Source of the DNA: Owenia fusiformis
Taxonomy: Eukaryota; Annelida; Polychaeta; Sabellida; Oweniidae
Assembly: GCA_903813345.2 (NCBI GenBank)
Contig: CAIIXF020000005.1
Span: 16,125,375-16,189,374 of the forward strand
Length of the DNA: 64,000 nt
Direction of reading: 5' to 3'
Shown: piece after piece, positions 35,401 to 50,400 of the stretch
How positions within the stretch are numbered: position 1 is the stretch's first letter
Layout: the number at the start of each line of letters is the position of its first letter
Translations under genes and position numbers: made by a program
The notes under the pieces: generated by a model
The model's database searches: none
Told to the model about the DNA's origin: nothing
The model's input: the letters and a program-made list of their open reading frames with translations, nothing else

Positions 35401-38400
35401 TTATAGTATTAATAAGTATATTGGTATTTTTGATGATTATACTTTTTCTTTATTATTAGTGTCACATTGACTTCATGTCTGGCACTATTGAATTCCAATT
35501 TCTATTTGGATCATACTATCGTGAAAAACATTAAAGAAATCAATGGCAACTAAAACTACAATTATACATACTGTTGTATATCACAAATAATATTCACCAT
35601 AGAGATGGGAGATAAAAGTGTTAAGTGGCTTTTATCACCGTGACAACAATATAACACATCTGTGCTTTATAAACAAGTTTTTTCATTCATGCATTATTAG
35701 CAGAAAACTCATTTGTTTAGTGTTTTACATATAGAAAGAATAATTTAGGAAAAAAGGAATAAATATCACGGTTGGTTTGGACCCCATGGCTACATAGAGT
35801 TCCTTGAACATAACTGGTCCCCTGGGGCACATTTTCTACAGTAATGACTCTTAACAGCAACAATATATCAATATACTGTAAATCAATAATTATTTTTGAT
35901 ATTTTTCTTTTTTATAATTGGTAATATTTACATGCTTTGGAGTATATTTATTCATATAGTGTTATTATTACTGTTTAAGAAGGTAATATCAAATAATTAA
36001 AATAAGTAGAGAGGATACCATTTGATTCAATAAACAGGTCTATGTATATTATATTTATATAGATTCAGATTTAACAGAAATCACAGTCATGAAATCAGCC
36101 TGCTTTACAATAAGCAATTAGGGAGGGGTTCTAGTGTCAGAGACACATACAATATTGTTTTTGGCATGAGCTTTTGATCTGGTGTATTAACAGGATAAAA
36201 AACATAGGGTAATAAAAACATATGATTCCATACGTTTTCTGTCTCTGGCTCTACCGACTTGGTTAATCAAATGGATTTTTATGGAACTGAATATAAATCC
36301 AAATACTAGATTAGTAAATCTATGAGATCAGACCAGACTCCACATAAAGAAAGATTACTGAATGTAGTATTGACTCTTCTGCTTGTACGCATGTAAACTT
36401 ACCTAGATCTTCATACGGTGGTAAGGTTATACCTCTAATAACACGGCAATTGAAAAAAGTTTTATTTGATCAAATGTTTGGCTTAATTTAGTCTGAAGGA
36501 GATCAGAAACAAAATCAAACGTTATTTATTGAATGTCCGATATCTAATTTCGTTAAAAATTCAGGAGCATGGCTGTATAAGAAGATGGTTAACAAATAGT
36601 TTTTATTCAATACAATACAGTACTTATGCACAGTCAACACACTGATACTGATCTAAGATATCTAACTAAATAAAACACTTAAAAAATAAAAGAACATGAG
36701 TTTAATTTGACTCTTTTTCTCTCCGTTATATTCTTTCAAAATATTAATAATACTTTTTTTGTAAACAGCACAATATTTTATCTTTTTATACAGTATTTGC
36801 CAGCAGAATCACACCTGCATAAAAGTCACTATATATTTTAGCGAGTCTGGATTTTGATCAGCATTATGTAACCCATTTATCAACTCAAAGACAATTTAAA
36901 AGCTTTGTTGTGTTTTATATAACCGGAAACACTATCAGACAATGGGATATATTTAACACATTTTTGATTTGTATTTTCAGGATCCATGCAGGGAATTGCA
37001 TAAGAATTGCAGGGAAGAAATCGGAAATTCTTGAGTCACGTTCAAACAAATAGTAAGGAATAGAATACTCCCGATTTAACATGTCAGACTGTAGTGTATA
37101 GGTTTAATAAGGTTAAGAGAAGATTAAACACTCTGGAGAGTAAAAGAACAAATTAACGAAATTTCTAAATTCCCAGGAGAGACTGAAGTTCTGCGAATTA
37201 ATCTTTACCACAAAATAACAGTATAGCAAGCAACAGATAATCCATAAAGAAAGCCAAATTCAAACAGATTACAAAGGACAATATAACATTAGCCTTTTAA
37301 GGCCTAGATGAAGTACCACTCCAATACATAAATAGAATTACCGGACATAAAAATCGAAGATATTTTAGCTGTAACATTGAGTTCACTCAGGCAAGGCTGA
37401 TCAAGCAGATACGAATAGATACGCTTAGGGACGAGAAACTTGATTTAGAAACCAAATCAAAGAAATCGCTTGTGTTTCTTGCCGACCACACAACCACATA
37501 CTGGTCAACAACCAGTGAGGGCTAAAAATAATCATAAGACAACAAGTCACCATGGAGACGACGACGTTCATGCTGTGGGTGTTTCTGGGATTGAATGCAC
37601 TAATTGACACTGTGCTTAGCTGTTCTTGTATGCCTGCCCACCCACAGGAACATTTCTGCAATGCAGACTTTGGTAAGCCATTATCACAATATGTTTTCAT
37701 TTTGTAGCAGTTTTCAGTAAAAATGTCACAATCAATTTTTTTATGGTCTGCAAATTGCTTGCAAGCAGAAACCTGTTTCTGATATGAAAATAATCACTTA
37801 ATAGATTTCCAGAATTTGACATTTTTTAGCAATTATATTTATTCTTGCCATATACACTGGAAACAGTACCCCCTTAACAGTGACAATGACGAGCAACATT
37901 TGGTTATTTCGAGATATTCTATCTGAAGTCAATTTACTTGTACAAGAGTTTTCATGTTCTAGAATAGCTTCCTCAAGACAAGGAAGTTATCAGCTCTAAG
38001 ATCTGGATTGGTCTTCCACATTTACCTACTTCCAGTCATTGAGATATGATCTTTCAGTCTCTCTCAAGTTTAGATCAAGAATTCCTCAGATTCAGATGAA
38101 ACAATGAACAACCAACTGATCACAATATTGCTTGCCCCCTCCCCCCAAGAATGATAAAAACCACAAAAATTGTCATTGCTTTTATCAGATTTATCAACTG
38201 TAGCAATTAGATAAAACAACCCCTAAAAATGATATGTAAATTGAAGAAACATTTATAATCCCAAAACATCAACAGTTAAAAAATTGAAGAAACATCATTT
38301 TGTATACATACTGATCAAACGAGCAAGACATCAACATATATTCAACAAAACTTATAATTCAACAAAATGTCATATATAAAGCTTAAATGATAAAAGACTC

Positions 38401-41400
38401 CAATTACAGAACAAGAGATAAATAATGTCAAAGCACTTAGTAATAACAGTTTAAGTGGATTCTTTAATTAAACCCAGTGATTATTAATTAGTATCCCCAG
38501 TATAAGTAGCCAAGGTACCTCCCACTTCCTTCTACCACACTGTGAGTAGCAGTACCTAATCTATGGATCTTATTTAGGCCCTTACAGCCTAGCAACTGCC
38601 TATTTAAGATTAATTATATCGCAAAAATGACCCAAACTTTTCATATCGTCTAAAATTTATATCCATATCAAAATTAAAGAATCATTGTCAAAAATAGCAA
38701 AACAGTTTGACGGGGTGGTTTCAAGGACCAGGAATGCACAGCTATACAGGCATTAAATCATCCATCTATATATGAGAGACAGGGCCTAGGGGTGTGGTTT
38801 AAGAGATAGATGGGTCCCTAGTGCTAATCTTTAAATGTCAGGTTATGTCTGACAACATATGTTCTATCATCAATGTCAAAGGACAACTCCCTCATGGCAC
38901 AGCCTAGGAGAGCAGAGACCCTTCACTACAGTTGAGGTTCATCTATTCTATACCTTTAAATTATAAATACACTTTTTCCTTTTAAAATCTGAGCTTTTAT
39001 ATCAGTTCTTGTACATACAAATATATTTAATGAAATAATTGCTATCATACAATATTCATTTCAGCCAAGATATAGATTAGACACGAATTTTGATATTTTG
39101 AACAATATGTGTTTTCTGACTACAGGTAGCTAACATTTATTTTCTATTGTAACTCCTATTGGGATATGCATTTAAGACCATTAAGATATTTCCAGAGGAA
39201 TACAGGAGTCCAAAACCAAGCAACAAATAGACTATTGGATAAAACGTTTCAAAAAGTACATTTTTTGATGCACAGGGGATTCCTGATAGAATGTTAATTT
39301 ATTTGTACTTTCTCATGTATGTTAGTATAAGGCCATACATTTGAACTCTTGTAAACATATATAATGTTGCATCATCTAATTTCAGATTATAGGATAATCT
39401 AACCCTCAAAATCCTTAACAATAAGAGCAAATGTACTTGAACCACAAAGTTAAACATTTTATAATTATGAAAATTTGAAATGACTGACACCAGAAACAAG
39501 CTAATTTTATATATTATAAAATCAACATTATATCTAGAGCCCCTAACTTAATTCTTTCTCAATCTTGCTTGAAAAGGACAAAAACACTCTAAACTAGAAA
39601 CAATAACTATTTATTTCTCAGGAACATCTGGCTGAGATGTTTACAATAATAGATCTCTCAACTCCTTAAACAAGAAATTCCTGATTTATAATCTTTCACA
39701 TCCAGTAAGACCCTTTTCAATATTGGGATTTTGTTCATTTAAAAGTGAGCATCATCTAAACTCTGCAATAAAGAGATAATCCTCTGAGGCTTACCCAATC
39801 AGATTTTTCAAAATATTATCAGCAAAAAACTCAAACTGTCTATTCTAGTCAGAGCATAGTTATTATATACTTTCGGTCAGAGACTTCAGGGTTAGTAAAA
39901 ATGATGTAGGGCAAGAAATGTGTTATCCCTTCACTAATCATTTCCAACAGCTAATTGGGACTTGTAGAGAACAAATTCTATAAACGTCTGACAAGTGAGT
40001 GATAAGATAGCCCAGTAGCATCCATTTTTACCTAAATCTAAAACATTAGATAATTTTAGGTGAATCACTTTGAAGGTGTATTTTTGGAGTAGAAACCTTT
40101 GAGTTAATGTGATGCCTCGTATGTTAAACAATGATGTGACCCAATACTCTTTACAAGAGCTTGATTCAACTTGTCAACTCTCAAATTCAAGATGATTTAT
40201 TGATACAGCCTGCTAAATAAATGATATATCAAATTAGAATATTAAAAGATTATTGGGTGATGGATTCAGTGAATGTTTCCCCATCTAAAATGGTGATCAG
40301 GATCAATGCCTGACCTATCTATATGGGGAGGGGTGGGGGGGGGGTCACTCCTCATTGATCAAAACATGGAAAAGGTCAATGACTTCTTTTATAATGAGGT
40401 ATCAATGCTTTTAATAATGTATGCTTCTAGCAAAATAAAAAGAACAGAGACAGACAGCCTAAAAGCAGGAGGTTCCAAATTCATAAGGGACACTCTAGAA
40501 CACCAATATAAACAATACAATTAAGCGTTAAATTCTTATACTGGATTACACAAATCATTGCGCTTCAATTGAGATCAAATAACAATCTCAATAAAACAAA
40601 ACATTGATGGAAATACCTCCAGGAAATACCTGGCTGGTTGAATAAACTGTTTATGTTATTCTAAGATTGCTAGATCTTGTGGCTGTTTAGACTGCTGGGC
40701 AGCTATCTATGCGGGCTCATCGCTCAATGCGTCTTTGAATTTGAACCCTGATTTCCATCAACAGGCCATATGCCTCTAACTATTACGGATGATTTATTTT
40801 TTTATTTACAGTTTTGATAAGTCTTACAAATCTCAAATGCAGTTTATGTAACTTTTATATAAATTGATTGCAAGATTAACTTATCAATATGCCAGGCATT
40901 TAAACATGCAAACTTTCACCACTGCCATTTGTTTGTTACAAAAAGCCCAACAATGACCACCAAATGCCAAACCCCAAATGCTGACAACCAAACTGCCGAA
41001 CCCTGTCGACTATCAACATACTAAATGGCTATATAGATATGCCAGAAATCAAGAAGATATTTCAAATGTTATAAAATGAATAGAATGAGGCTAGCTAGAG
41101 ACTCAGTAACCCATTGGTTTACACGGAAAGATGCAAAATGAAAAATAGGCTGGGAGTTAATCTTAGGCCTTTATTGTAGAGTATGTGCTAACACTAACAG
41201 ACTAACAGTTCATGTTTACATTTACATTTTTCAATTTGTGAATGTAAGGACCACTATTAGGTTATACTTATACTTATAGTCCCCAGACTCCCACAGGAGG
41301 AAAACTATCACAGAATGTATCACATGACTGCATGTGACCAACCAGAATATACCAAGTGTATATTTCCATTCACATCAATAGCTTTTCCAATTGGAGATAC

Positions 41401-44400
41401 ACTTTTAGGTAATAGGTATGACAATGGATAGCCTAAGTGTCGAGACAAGTAGTACATTAGCTCTCTTTTAAGAAGCAATATTAAACTATAATGAAAAGAG
41501 TAGGCAATGGAATTTCATAATTCTGAATATAAATAATAAAAACCTTGAATGAAGGAAACCCACAGTATCTTCATTTACCATTAGGAGTAAACAAAGATAA
41601 CATTTTTATTTGATTTTTTTGGCGCTTTTATCAACAATTTATCAATTTTCACCTTGATCTGATACAAGTACTATTTTTAAGACATTGTATACGCCCCATA
41701 AAATCTGACCAATTACTAACCATTCACACTTTAACATACCGTGAACACCAAAGCATCTGGCACTATCGTAAAATAAACATTTGGGAAAGGTGTTGATTTT
41801 CCACAAGAAATAAAGCTATAGTTTCATTGGGAAAATAAAACCAGGTTTCCATGGTGATACGATAAGTAGCCCAATAGGTAAAGTAAGTTGGAAGTACGTT
41901 AGATAAATGCTTGATAGATTCAAAGATTTTGTAAAGAGTTATTCTGATTAATCAGTAATATCAGTTTAAACCAGAATAAGAAACTCAAGTAGTAAATATA
42001 TAGGTACATGTAGGTTTAAGAAGTCGCGATGCACATCGAGAAATGCAGATTAGACAGCTCTCTTAGATTTTTTCTTGATGAGAAAAAGTCATTTGTACAT
42101 TGAACCTAAAAAAATTCAAACTCATAGTCAAAAAAGTAGAGTCGGGGCAATCTGCGCGAGATTCGGTTTTTACTTGGTTCGGTTTTTCATTAAAGGAAGT
42201 ACTCCATTCCCATGATTCAAAGTGCTTTTCTGCCATCGGTTCGGTTTAAGTTTGTACCAGACACGTCTACAAACCCGGGGCAGGTTGATATTATGTTATT
42301 TCATTTGTTTTGGTTGTATACTTTTTGTTTTGACACTAAACAAAAATATTTCCGCAATATATGGTGCATTATGGGTAGAGACTGCTGTGAAATAATGAGC
42401 ATAAGTGACATCTATCTCAAATTAAATGTTCCTACTAAGTTATTAATTGCGCATGCGTTATAATAATTTGAACCAATCAAATTACTGGATTTAATGCGCA
42501 TGCCCTAAAAACCGAACCAAAAAATGGAATCTCGCGCAGATTGCCTCTAGTGAAAAAGTATTGAGATGGAAAAGCAATAAGCATTTTTCAAGCTGTAGTT
42601 TGGTATCTTTGTAGTGTGATATATGTGATTTTTCTGGCTTCTATACAGGACTAATTGAAAAATATCTATGAGGCCTGTGGAGTAGTAAACTTTAATGTTG
42701 CCTTGAATTTACAACATTGTCCTATTAGTTAGTTGTTTTCTGTTTAAACTGTCCCACTTAATGTAAACTTAATATAGGTATTTAAGCAAATATATCAACA
42801 TTACCACTTTAAAGCTAATCTTTGCAATTCCAACATGGATCTTTCTTAGTTAAATATAAATACTGCTTTCACTTTACAACACCCCCTCAAATTTATACCC
42901 TTTCGTTCGACTTCGCTTCTTAAAAGAGAGTTACTTTAAGCTAACCTCAATGCTCAAGATATCTAAAATGCACCTCATGTTTTGCTACAAAGAAAATAAG
43001 GTATTAATAATGAAATAATGAAAATCTATCAATAATATGAAAAAAAATTCTATGCAAGATAATTCCGTTGTACATTTTTAAGTGAATTTTCTCAAAATGC
43101 TCCCACAAGCATAAGAATGTTTGGTAAGCTTTATTTGGTTATTCTGGCACTGGCATGATTACCTTAGGTTAAAGACAAACATCTATTAATATTACTATCT
43201 AGGTAACTGTCCATCTTAATTGGTATGAAGTGGTGTATGTCCATCATATTTCTTATACTGTACCTTATTTATACCTCACATCTAGACCCATATACCTCTC
43301 TAACACTGGGGTCCCTTATATCAACATTGCAGTTGAGATGGTAAATTATAAAATACATTTACCATGGCATATGTTTTCAACCCCCCCCCCCCCTATATAA
43401 TATATGTGCAAGACATATGTATGGAAAACCACTTCCAAGCCTTTTCAGAATCTGTCTACACCACAACCTTCATATGAGTAATTCTTTTGAAAGAAGTAAC
43501 TTGTTTAGCTACCTAATACTCTAGAATGTCAAAGCAACATGGTAAATTGCTCGTTGGTCAACATGGTTTGAGGAAGTTCTAGCCCGTAGCCCCCTTGCCC
43601 AAAAGTTTTTCTGGGAATTTTTTTTAAAATGAACCCCCTTGACAAAAGTTGGCAATGGTCCTGAGGTTTAACATAAAGTATAAATCCAAATTACATTTTA
43701 AACAGGGGTGTTTCACAAAAGTGCCATGATATACCTTACCTTATCATAATATACCTTATTTTGTTATTATGTTATGACGCATCTCAATAATATATAACTA
43801 TGGACATGAAACAATATACCGACTCGACTTGTCTGCCATAGACAATGCAAACACAGCACGCAAAACCATACCATATACACATTTACTGTTAAAAATCTTT
43901 GGGGCATTCTGTTCCCAGTTTCATGGAAGGGAAGGAGGTAACCACTAACCACAACCACAAGAGGAATTGATTTGTGATCATGTGATCATCTGGTTGAATT
44001 GTTAAAAAGACTGATGTCTGACACCAAATGGCATTAAAAAGCATCATTTGATTTCCTACAAGAATATTACATACATTGCACGCTATTGTCTTACATGACA
44101 ATTCCTTAATTTGCTAATCAACTCCGAGGCTTTTAGTAATTTTTCTTACTTCCATAATGTAGACTAATTGCGATCGTAATGATTGCTATGTGTTTCCATT
44201 GTGACTATGATATACATTCATTGTTATTTTCGATGTGATCCTGAATTAATCAAGTTCAACTAAAAATACAATCACTGTGTAATGTGCAATGCAATTGGAT
44301 AACATTTTAATTAATAATAATTATTCCCCGGCATTTGGTTGATATCTGCTGGGTCTAATTTCCCACTCAGGCTGATTTCTCATGAGAGAATATTTTCCAC

Positions 44401-47400
44401 AAGGGCTTATTTGCCACAAATGCTTATATCTCAGGAAGGAATATTCTAATTCATATCTTTTCTTACTATGGCTTATATCTTACTAGGGCTCATTTGCCAC
44501 TAGGGCTTATTTGCCACTTGGGCTTATTTCTTACTTGGGCTTCTTTGCCACAAATGCTTATATCTCATGAAGGACATTCTAATATATATCTTTTCTAATG
44601 ATGGCTTACGCCTCACTAGGGGTCATTTGCCTCCAGGGCTTATTTCCCACAAGGCCTTGTTTCCCCATCGTCTCATTGCTTAATTTATAGGGCAAGATCC
44701 CATAGTTTTATTTCTTACTAGGGCTTATTCATAAAAGGCCTCATTATACTCTAAATAGAGGGAATACGGTATTAGGAATTCAGTTTGTGTACTCTGGTAT
44801 GTTCTCTGATGAACCTGATGATAGAACTGATTCACTTTGAGATATGCAGGAATATTATGTTTATTTAGCCTTGACATATTCTTTAAGATCAACTACAATC
44901 TAGATCTATTTACCAATATAAGGTTCCTGGTGGAAATCCTGTTCAGTCAGATATGTTCCAGATTTACACTGATGTTCAATGTTCAATGGTGTAGGTAGAG
45001 AACCCGGAAATTATCACAACTATATTGTGTCAGGCATTTAACTAGACACGTTAAAATGTAAGATGGGGGAGGGGGGTGGGCGAATAATAAGTATATCCAA
45101 ATGGTAGTGGACCTTTTTATTGTAAAAATCTTTTTAATGATGAAATTGTTTTTCTCCATTTATTTCAGTTTCGAAAGTCCAAACAAATAACTATAAAAAT
45201 ATAGCACCTAATTTGTATTAAAACACTGTTAACCGCAGATAATGTTGCATAAAACATATGTTAAGTAGATTATGTGGAAAAGTCAAGTTGGCATCAAGAC
45301 ATTCCACCTCTGGAAAAAATCAGGCCATATCCATTTCAAAAATATCCCGACTTTACTTCCTAATACATGAATATGCACCTAACTTTTAACTTTGTTCACA
45401 TGAGAATTTAAAATTAAATCAATGACTCTGAGACTACATGATTTAAATCATTCACATTAAGGAAGTATATACAAGAATTGTGGTCGCGAAGTCCTGTCTG
45501 GATATATAAAATGTCTTAAAGGATCAATGTCAACTTCAGGAAAAATAACAAAAAATAGCTTTTTTAGTATAAATGAATTAAAATTAATTGGAATGAACTA
45601 AGTTGTTGCACACATGAAAGAAAAGTAGTACAATGAGTCTGGAATTGAACTACTTGGTTTAGAAAGAAATCCGACATATCCTTCCTATACTGACCAAATA
45701 CCATAAAAAGTAAACTGATCAATTTATTCTTGAGCTGAAATGTTCTTATTCTCACAGGCTAATTACCTAATACATTTTTGTAGACATATATTCCATCTGG
45801 TTTATGTTTTGTCCGATTTTGCGATTTGAATGAAAATTGACGTCCACTGCATAAAGGGATCAAATTGTACTTCAAAAAGAATATGAAACTCGTTTTAAAA
45901 ACTTGTAAATCAAGTCAAAAATCTCGTAAAAATTAATTTGAATTGCAGATCTCATATATTCTACCAATAACCTCTCAGAGGTACAACCAGTCTGATTCCC
46001 AATACATATTTCCACATAGAAAATCATATTGGATGAATGGTGATATAAGAGGAAAATGATGGATACTTTTGTTTCAACGTAAAGTAGGGAGATATGGAAA
46101 TCCTGTTATACCTCGGTGTTTACTCTATACAGGCCTGTCATCAAATGATTGAGCAGATTTTCAAACAATCCTACCCTCAAGTAGCAAATTATGAAAAGCT
46201 TTTTATTGGCTTGAGTCTTACTTGAATCTCACTTACCGAAATCTACCATACCATGTTTCTACTGTACAACATTAATTTACCAGTTTTTTTATTCACAAAA
46301 ATATCAAATTCAATAATCCTCCAGATGAATCCACTATTAAGATAAATTATCACATTTAAACATCAATTCATAAATAATCATATACATTTATATACAACAT
46401 TAACACACATCAAACTCATGTTATATCTCTATCTATCTATGTGCATGCTTTTACAGTCAAAACCCTGATGCATCAACACCATTGAATTAGGATTCGGTCC
46501 AAAAAGACATCCTAAACCTTACAATGACCAAAAATGAATGTTTGACTTTCATATTTTCAATTTGCAGATTTGGAATTTACACCAATTTTTTTGTTTCTAT
46601 AGTATATTAATAGATGTCACTTGCCGCTGTATCTAGTCATGCATGATATACAAGCATGCCATCTTTTAAGAATCATTGCAACCAAGTATTCTATTTTCTG
46701 TCTATCATGCATCAATGGACAAGATATGATCTTATATAAAAACTAGTTTTGGAGGGGACTAGTCAACTAGTTGGTATATAGTGTCTTTTGTATCACATAC
46801 AGATCACAAAGTATAATATTCTTAAACATTTTGTAAATGTACATGTCCCAAAATTGAAGAACAGTGGCCACCGGTGAATCCTATCTAATCTTAACATCAA
46901 TGGGACAGGCCAAAATGTTTGGATTGACAGGTGTTCACATTTTTAAAATTGTAATCTATGACAATATATGGAATCAATCAAAAAGTGTTCACATTGAGAG
47001 GTGTTCAGATAAGAGAGCTCTCCAAATAAACAGATTTTACTGAATACTTTTAATAAGTTTAATCCAAAGATATTTAAGATACAACACAATATTCACCATA
47101 AATGGCCAATTTACTTCATTATTCATAAACGATTGACAAATTCAGATACATGCACAAAGGGCAATGGTTTAAGAATATAGATTATGTAATCTGTATATGT
47201 GAGTACAACTCTAGAGGAAGAAGCAGTGAATTGACACATACCCTTACCTGATAGATCAGCGGGAAAAAAGTTATTCGTGAAAATTAGTACAGTGCATCAA
47301 TTTTTTAATAGGTTAGTTTTTTGCATAAAACTATAAAAATTATTTACATGGTTGTGGAGGGGCAAGCTATTAATTGAACCCCACATCAGTCACAATTTAA

Positions 47401-50400
47401 TGTTAAATGTATAAAGCCAAAGTATCAAATAATTTCAAATACTCATGATATGTCATAACATGCGCAAAATAAGCATGATTTATAATATCCATCTAATTCA
47501 ATATGAAATTAACAACACAACAGTAATATAATGTTATAAGCAAATGCAAATATGTTTTCAGAACTTTCAAGTTGATGGCGGATATTTATATATGTTTTGT
47601 GTATAGACCACCTTCAGAAAATTCAAAATATAACATAAGTAGAAATAATAAAGAATCAATTTTTGAAAAAATTGAGATGGACGTAGCTAATTTTAAAAAA
47701 ATGGGGAATGTTATGATAATGGGGGATATGAATGCCCACGTAAATGCTCAAATGGATAAAGATTTCATTCAGGACGATGATAATGACGAGCTTAATGATT
47801 TCCTACCAGCAAATTACCAAGTAGATAATGTTATGAGGGACAGAAATTCAAAAAAATATGAAAAAACTGATGCATGGGGCAAAGAAATGCTAGAGTTATG
47901 TATTTCAAGTCAGATGCGTATTCTAAATGGTAGGACAGTGGGTGATAGTATGGGGAAATTGACGTGTTACCAGTACAACGGTGCTTCGACAATCGATTTC
48001 TGTATTGTAGATGTAGAGTTATTAAAAAAAGTATTGTTTTTTAAGGTTCAAGATTTAACAGAGTTTTCTGATCATTGTCAAATATGTGTTGCATTAGACA
48101 TGGTGAGAGTGTTGAACGATAACGAAGATATTACGAATCTAGAACCAATTCCCGTGACTCCTAAATGGAATGATATTATTGCTGAAAAGTTTAAGGTACA
48201 CATGAGCTCAGTTGGAGTTGAACAAGAAATAAAACATGTTATGGGAATAAAACTTAGAGAGTATAATAGCAACAAAGATTACCTGAACGATATTGTTAAA
48301 AAAATAGTTGATATTTATAAGCATGCAACAATTGCTATTAAATGTAGGCCAATTGTAAGTAGGGGTCATTCTAAAAACAAGAAGGTGAAGAACAAATGGT
48401 TTGATACAGATTGTAAATGTTTGAAAAAACGAATAAGAAATATTGGAGTACTAGTAGGGCAATGCCCAACAGATGGAAATATTAAAGAATTGTATAGATT
48501 AAGAAAAATATATAAATCAGTTATACGTAAAAAGAAACGAGAATATAAGGATAAATTGGTGAGAGGTGTAATGAAACTCGAAAAAAATGACCCGAAAGCA
48601 TTTTGGAAAACCATAGAGGAATTCAAAGATGGTAAACATGATGTTAAGGATGATAAATGTAATCAAATAGCTCCCGATAAATGGGTTCGATATTTCAAAG
48701 ATTTAATGAAAGAGAATATGGAACAAGTTGGTAAATATGATAGCAAAAAGGATAATAATTATACTTTTATTGACATAGAACACTTTAATCGTGGAATATC
48801 AATGAAAGAACTTAAAAAAAGTATAAATAAGTTGAAGAGCAATAAAGCCGTTGGTTTAGATTCAATTAGAAATGAAATGTTAAAAAATAGTCCAGACATG
48901 TTGATACAGGTGATAAGAAATCTTTTTAATAATATCCTTGACAATAACATTTACCCTACTCAATGGAGAGAGAGTCTAATTAAACCTTTATTTAAAAGTG
49001 GAGATTATTTATTACCAAATAATTATCGTGGGATTGCGTTATCAAGTGCAATGAGTAAATTGTTTGCGGATATTTTGAATAAAAGAATGGAAGAATTCAT
49101 AGAGTCGCAAAATATAATTCATAGAGAACAAATCGGGTTTAAAAAGAATTGCCGAACTGCAGATCACTTATTGATATTGAAACAGCTAATTGATAAACAC
49201 GTGACGGTAGGGAAATATTTATATACATGCTTTGTAGATTTCAGAAAAGCCTATGATAGCATACCCAGGCCACTTTTATTGCAGAAATTAAAAAATCTAG
49301 GCATGGGAGGCAAAATATATGATATAATCGATAACATGTACTCAAGTGTCATATACAGAGTAAAACTTAAAAACGGGTTAACAAGTCCAATACACTCTAA
49401 ATTAGGATTAAAACAAGGCTGCTTAATCAGTCCTTTATGTTTCAACTTATATATAAATGACATAATAGATATTTTTGATGACCAATGTAAGCCTGTCAAA
49501 ATCGGTAGTAATGATGAAACGTTAATAAATGTACTCTTATATGCGGATGATCTGGTCTTGATATCAGAAACAAATGAGGGACTACAATACTGTCTTGATA
49601 AACTAAAAACATATTGTTCAAAATGGAAATTAAACATTAATATTGAAAAAACGAAAGTTGTGATTTTTAATAAATCAGGAAAAATAATAAAACACAGTCA
49701 TTTTAAATTTGGAAGTATAAATATAGAAAAAGTAAATGAATATAAATATTTGGGATTTGTTTTAAAAAGCTCTGGGAGTTTGAAACATGGCATATCAGAA
49801 TTAAGTAAGAAGGCTATGAAAGTTATTTTTATGATGAGACAAAATTTTAAGTTTTCAACTATCAATGTAGAATTGCACACAAAAATCTTTGACATGTGTG
49901 TTAAGCCTATATTATTATACGGAAGTGAATTTTGGTCAATGCTTCACTTGAAAGTTGACAGAAGGATTAGTCAAGGGGACCTTAAACTAGAGAGTTCTTA
50001 TGAAGACTTTATTCCTGAAAAAATACACAATAAATTTTGCAAATTCCTTTTAGGGGTTAACAAATATACTTCAAGTTATGCCGTTAAAAAAGATTTAGGA
50101 AGATTTCCATTAGCTATAGACTCACTTATATATTCCATAAAATATTGGTTGAAATGTGTGCATCAAACAAACGCGGATAGCTTAATAAATATATCATTTC
50201 GGGATAAAAATAACATATATGTCAAACATATGGAATGCATATTAAAGTACTTTCATTTTCAACATGTCTTTGAAAATGGGAGTACGTTTGGAATAAAACG
50301 ATTACTAAAAGCAATTAAACTTGAAATGCAAAGAAAATATATAGAACTTAATGATAGAGCTATAAGGGAAAATAGAAAACTTGGAAATTATATGAAAATT

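Larger units (their letters stand above)
42900..47560. other. TIMP intron 1 / synapsin intron, mostly plain
   Basis: AT-rich with C and G homopolymer runs (43381-43393, 45065-45080). It contains the decayed 17-bp-like array at 44380-44740 and a MITE at 46873-47042. A fragment near 43568-43660 (CTAGCCCGTAGCCCCC) may be another member of the CAGGGGCGTAGCC family. No gene was seen. Confidence 0.45.
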
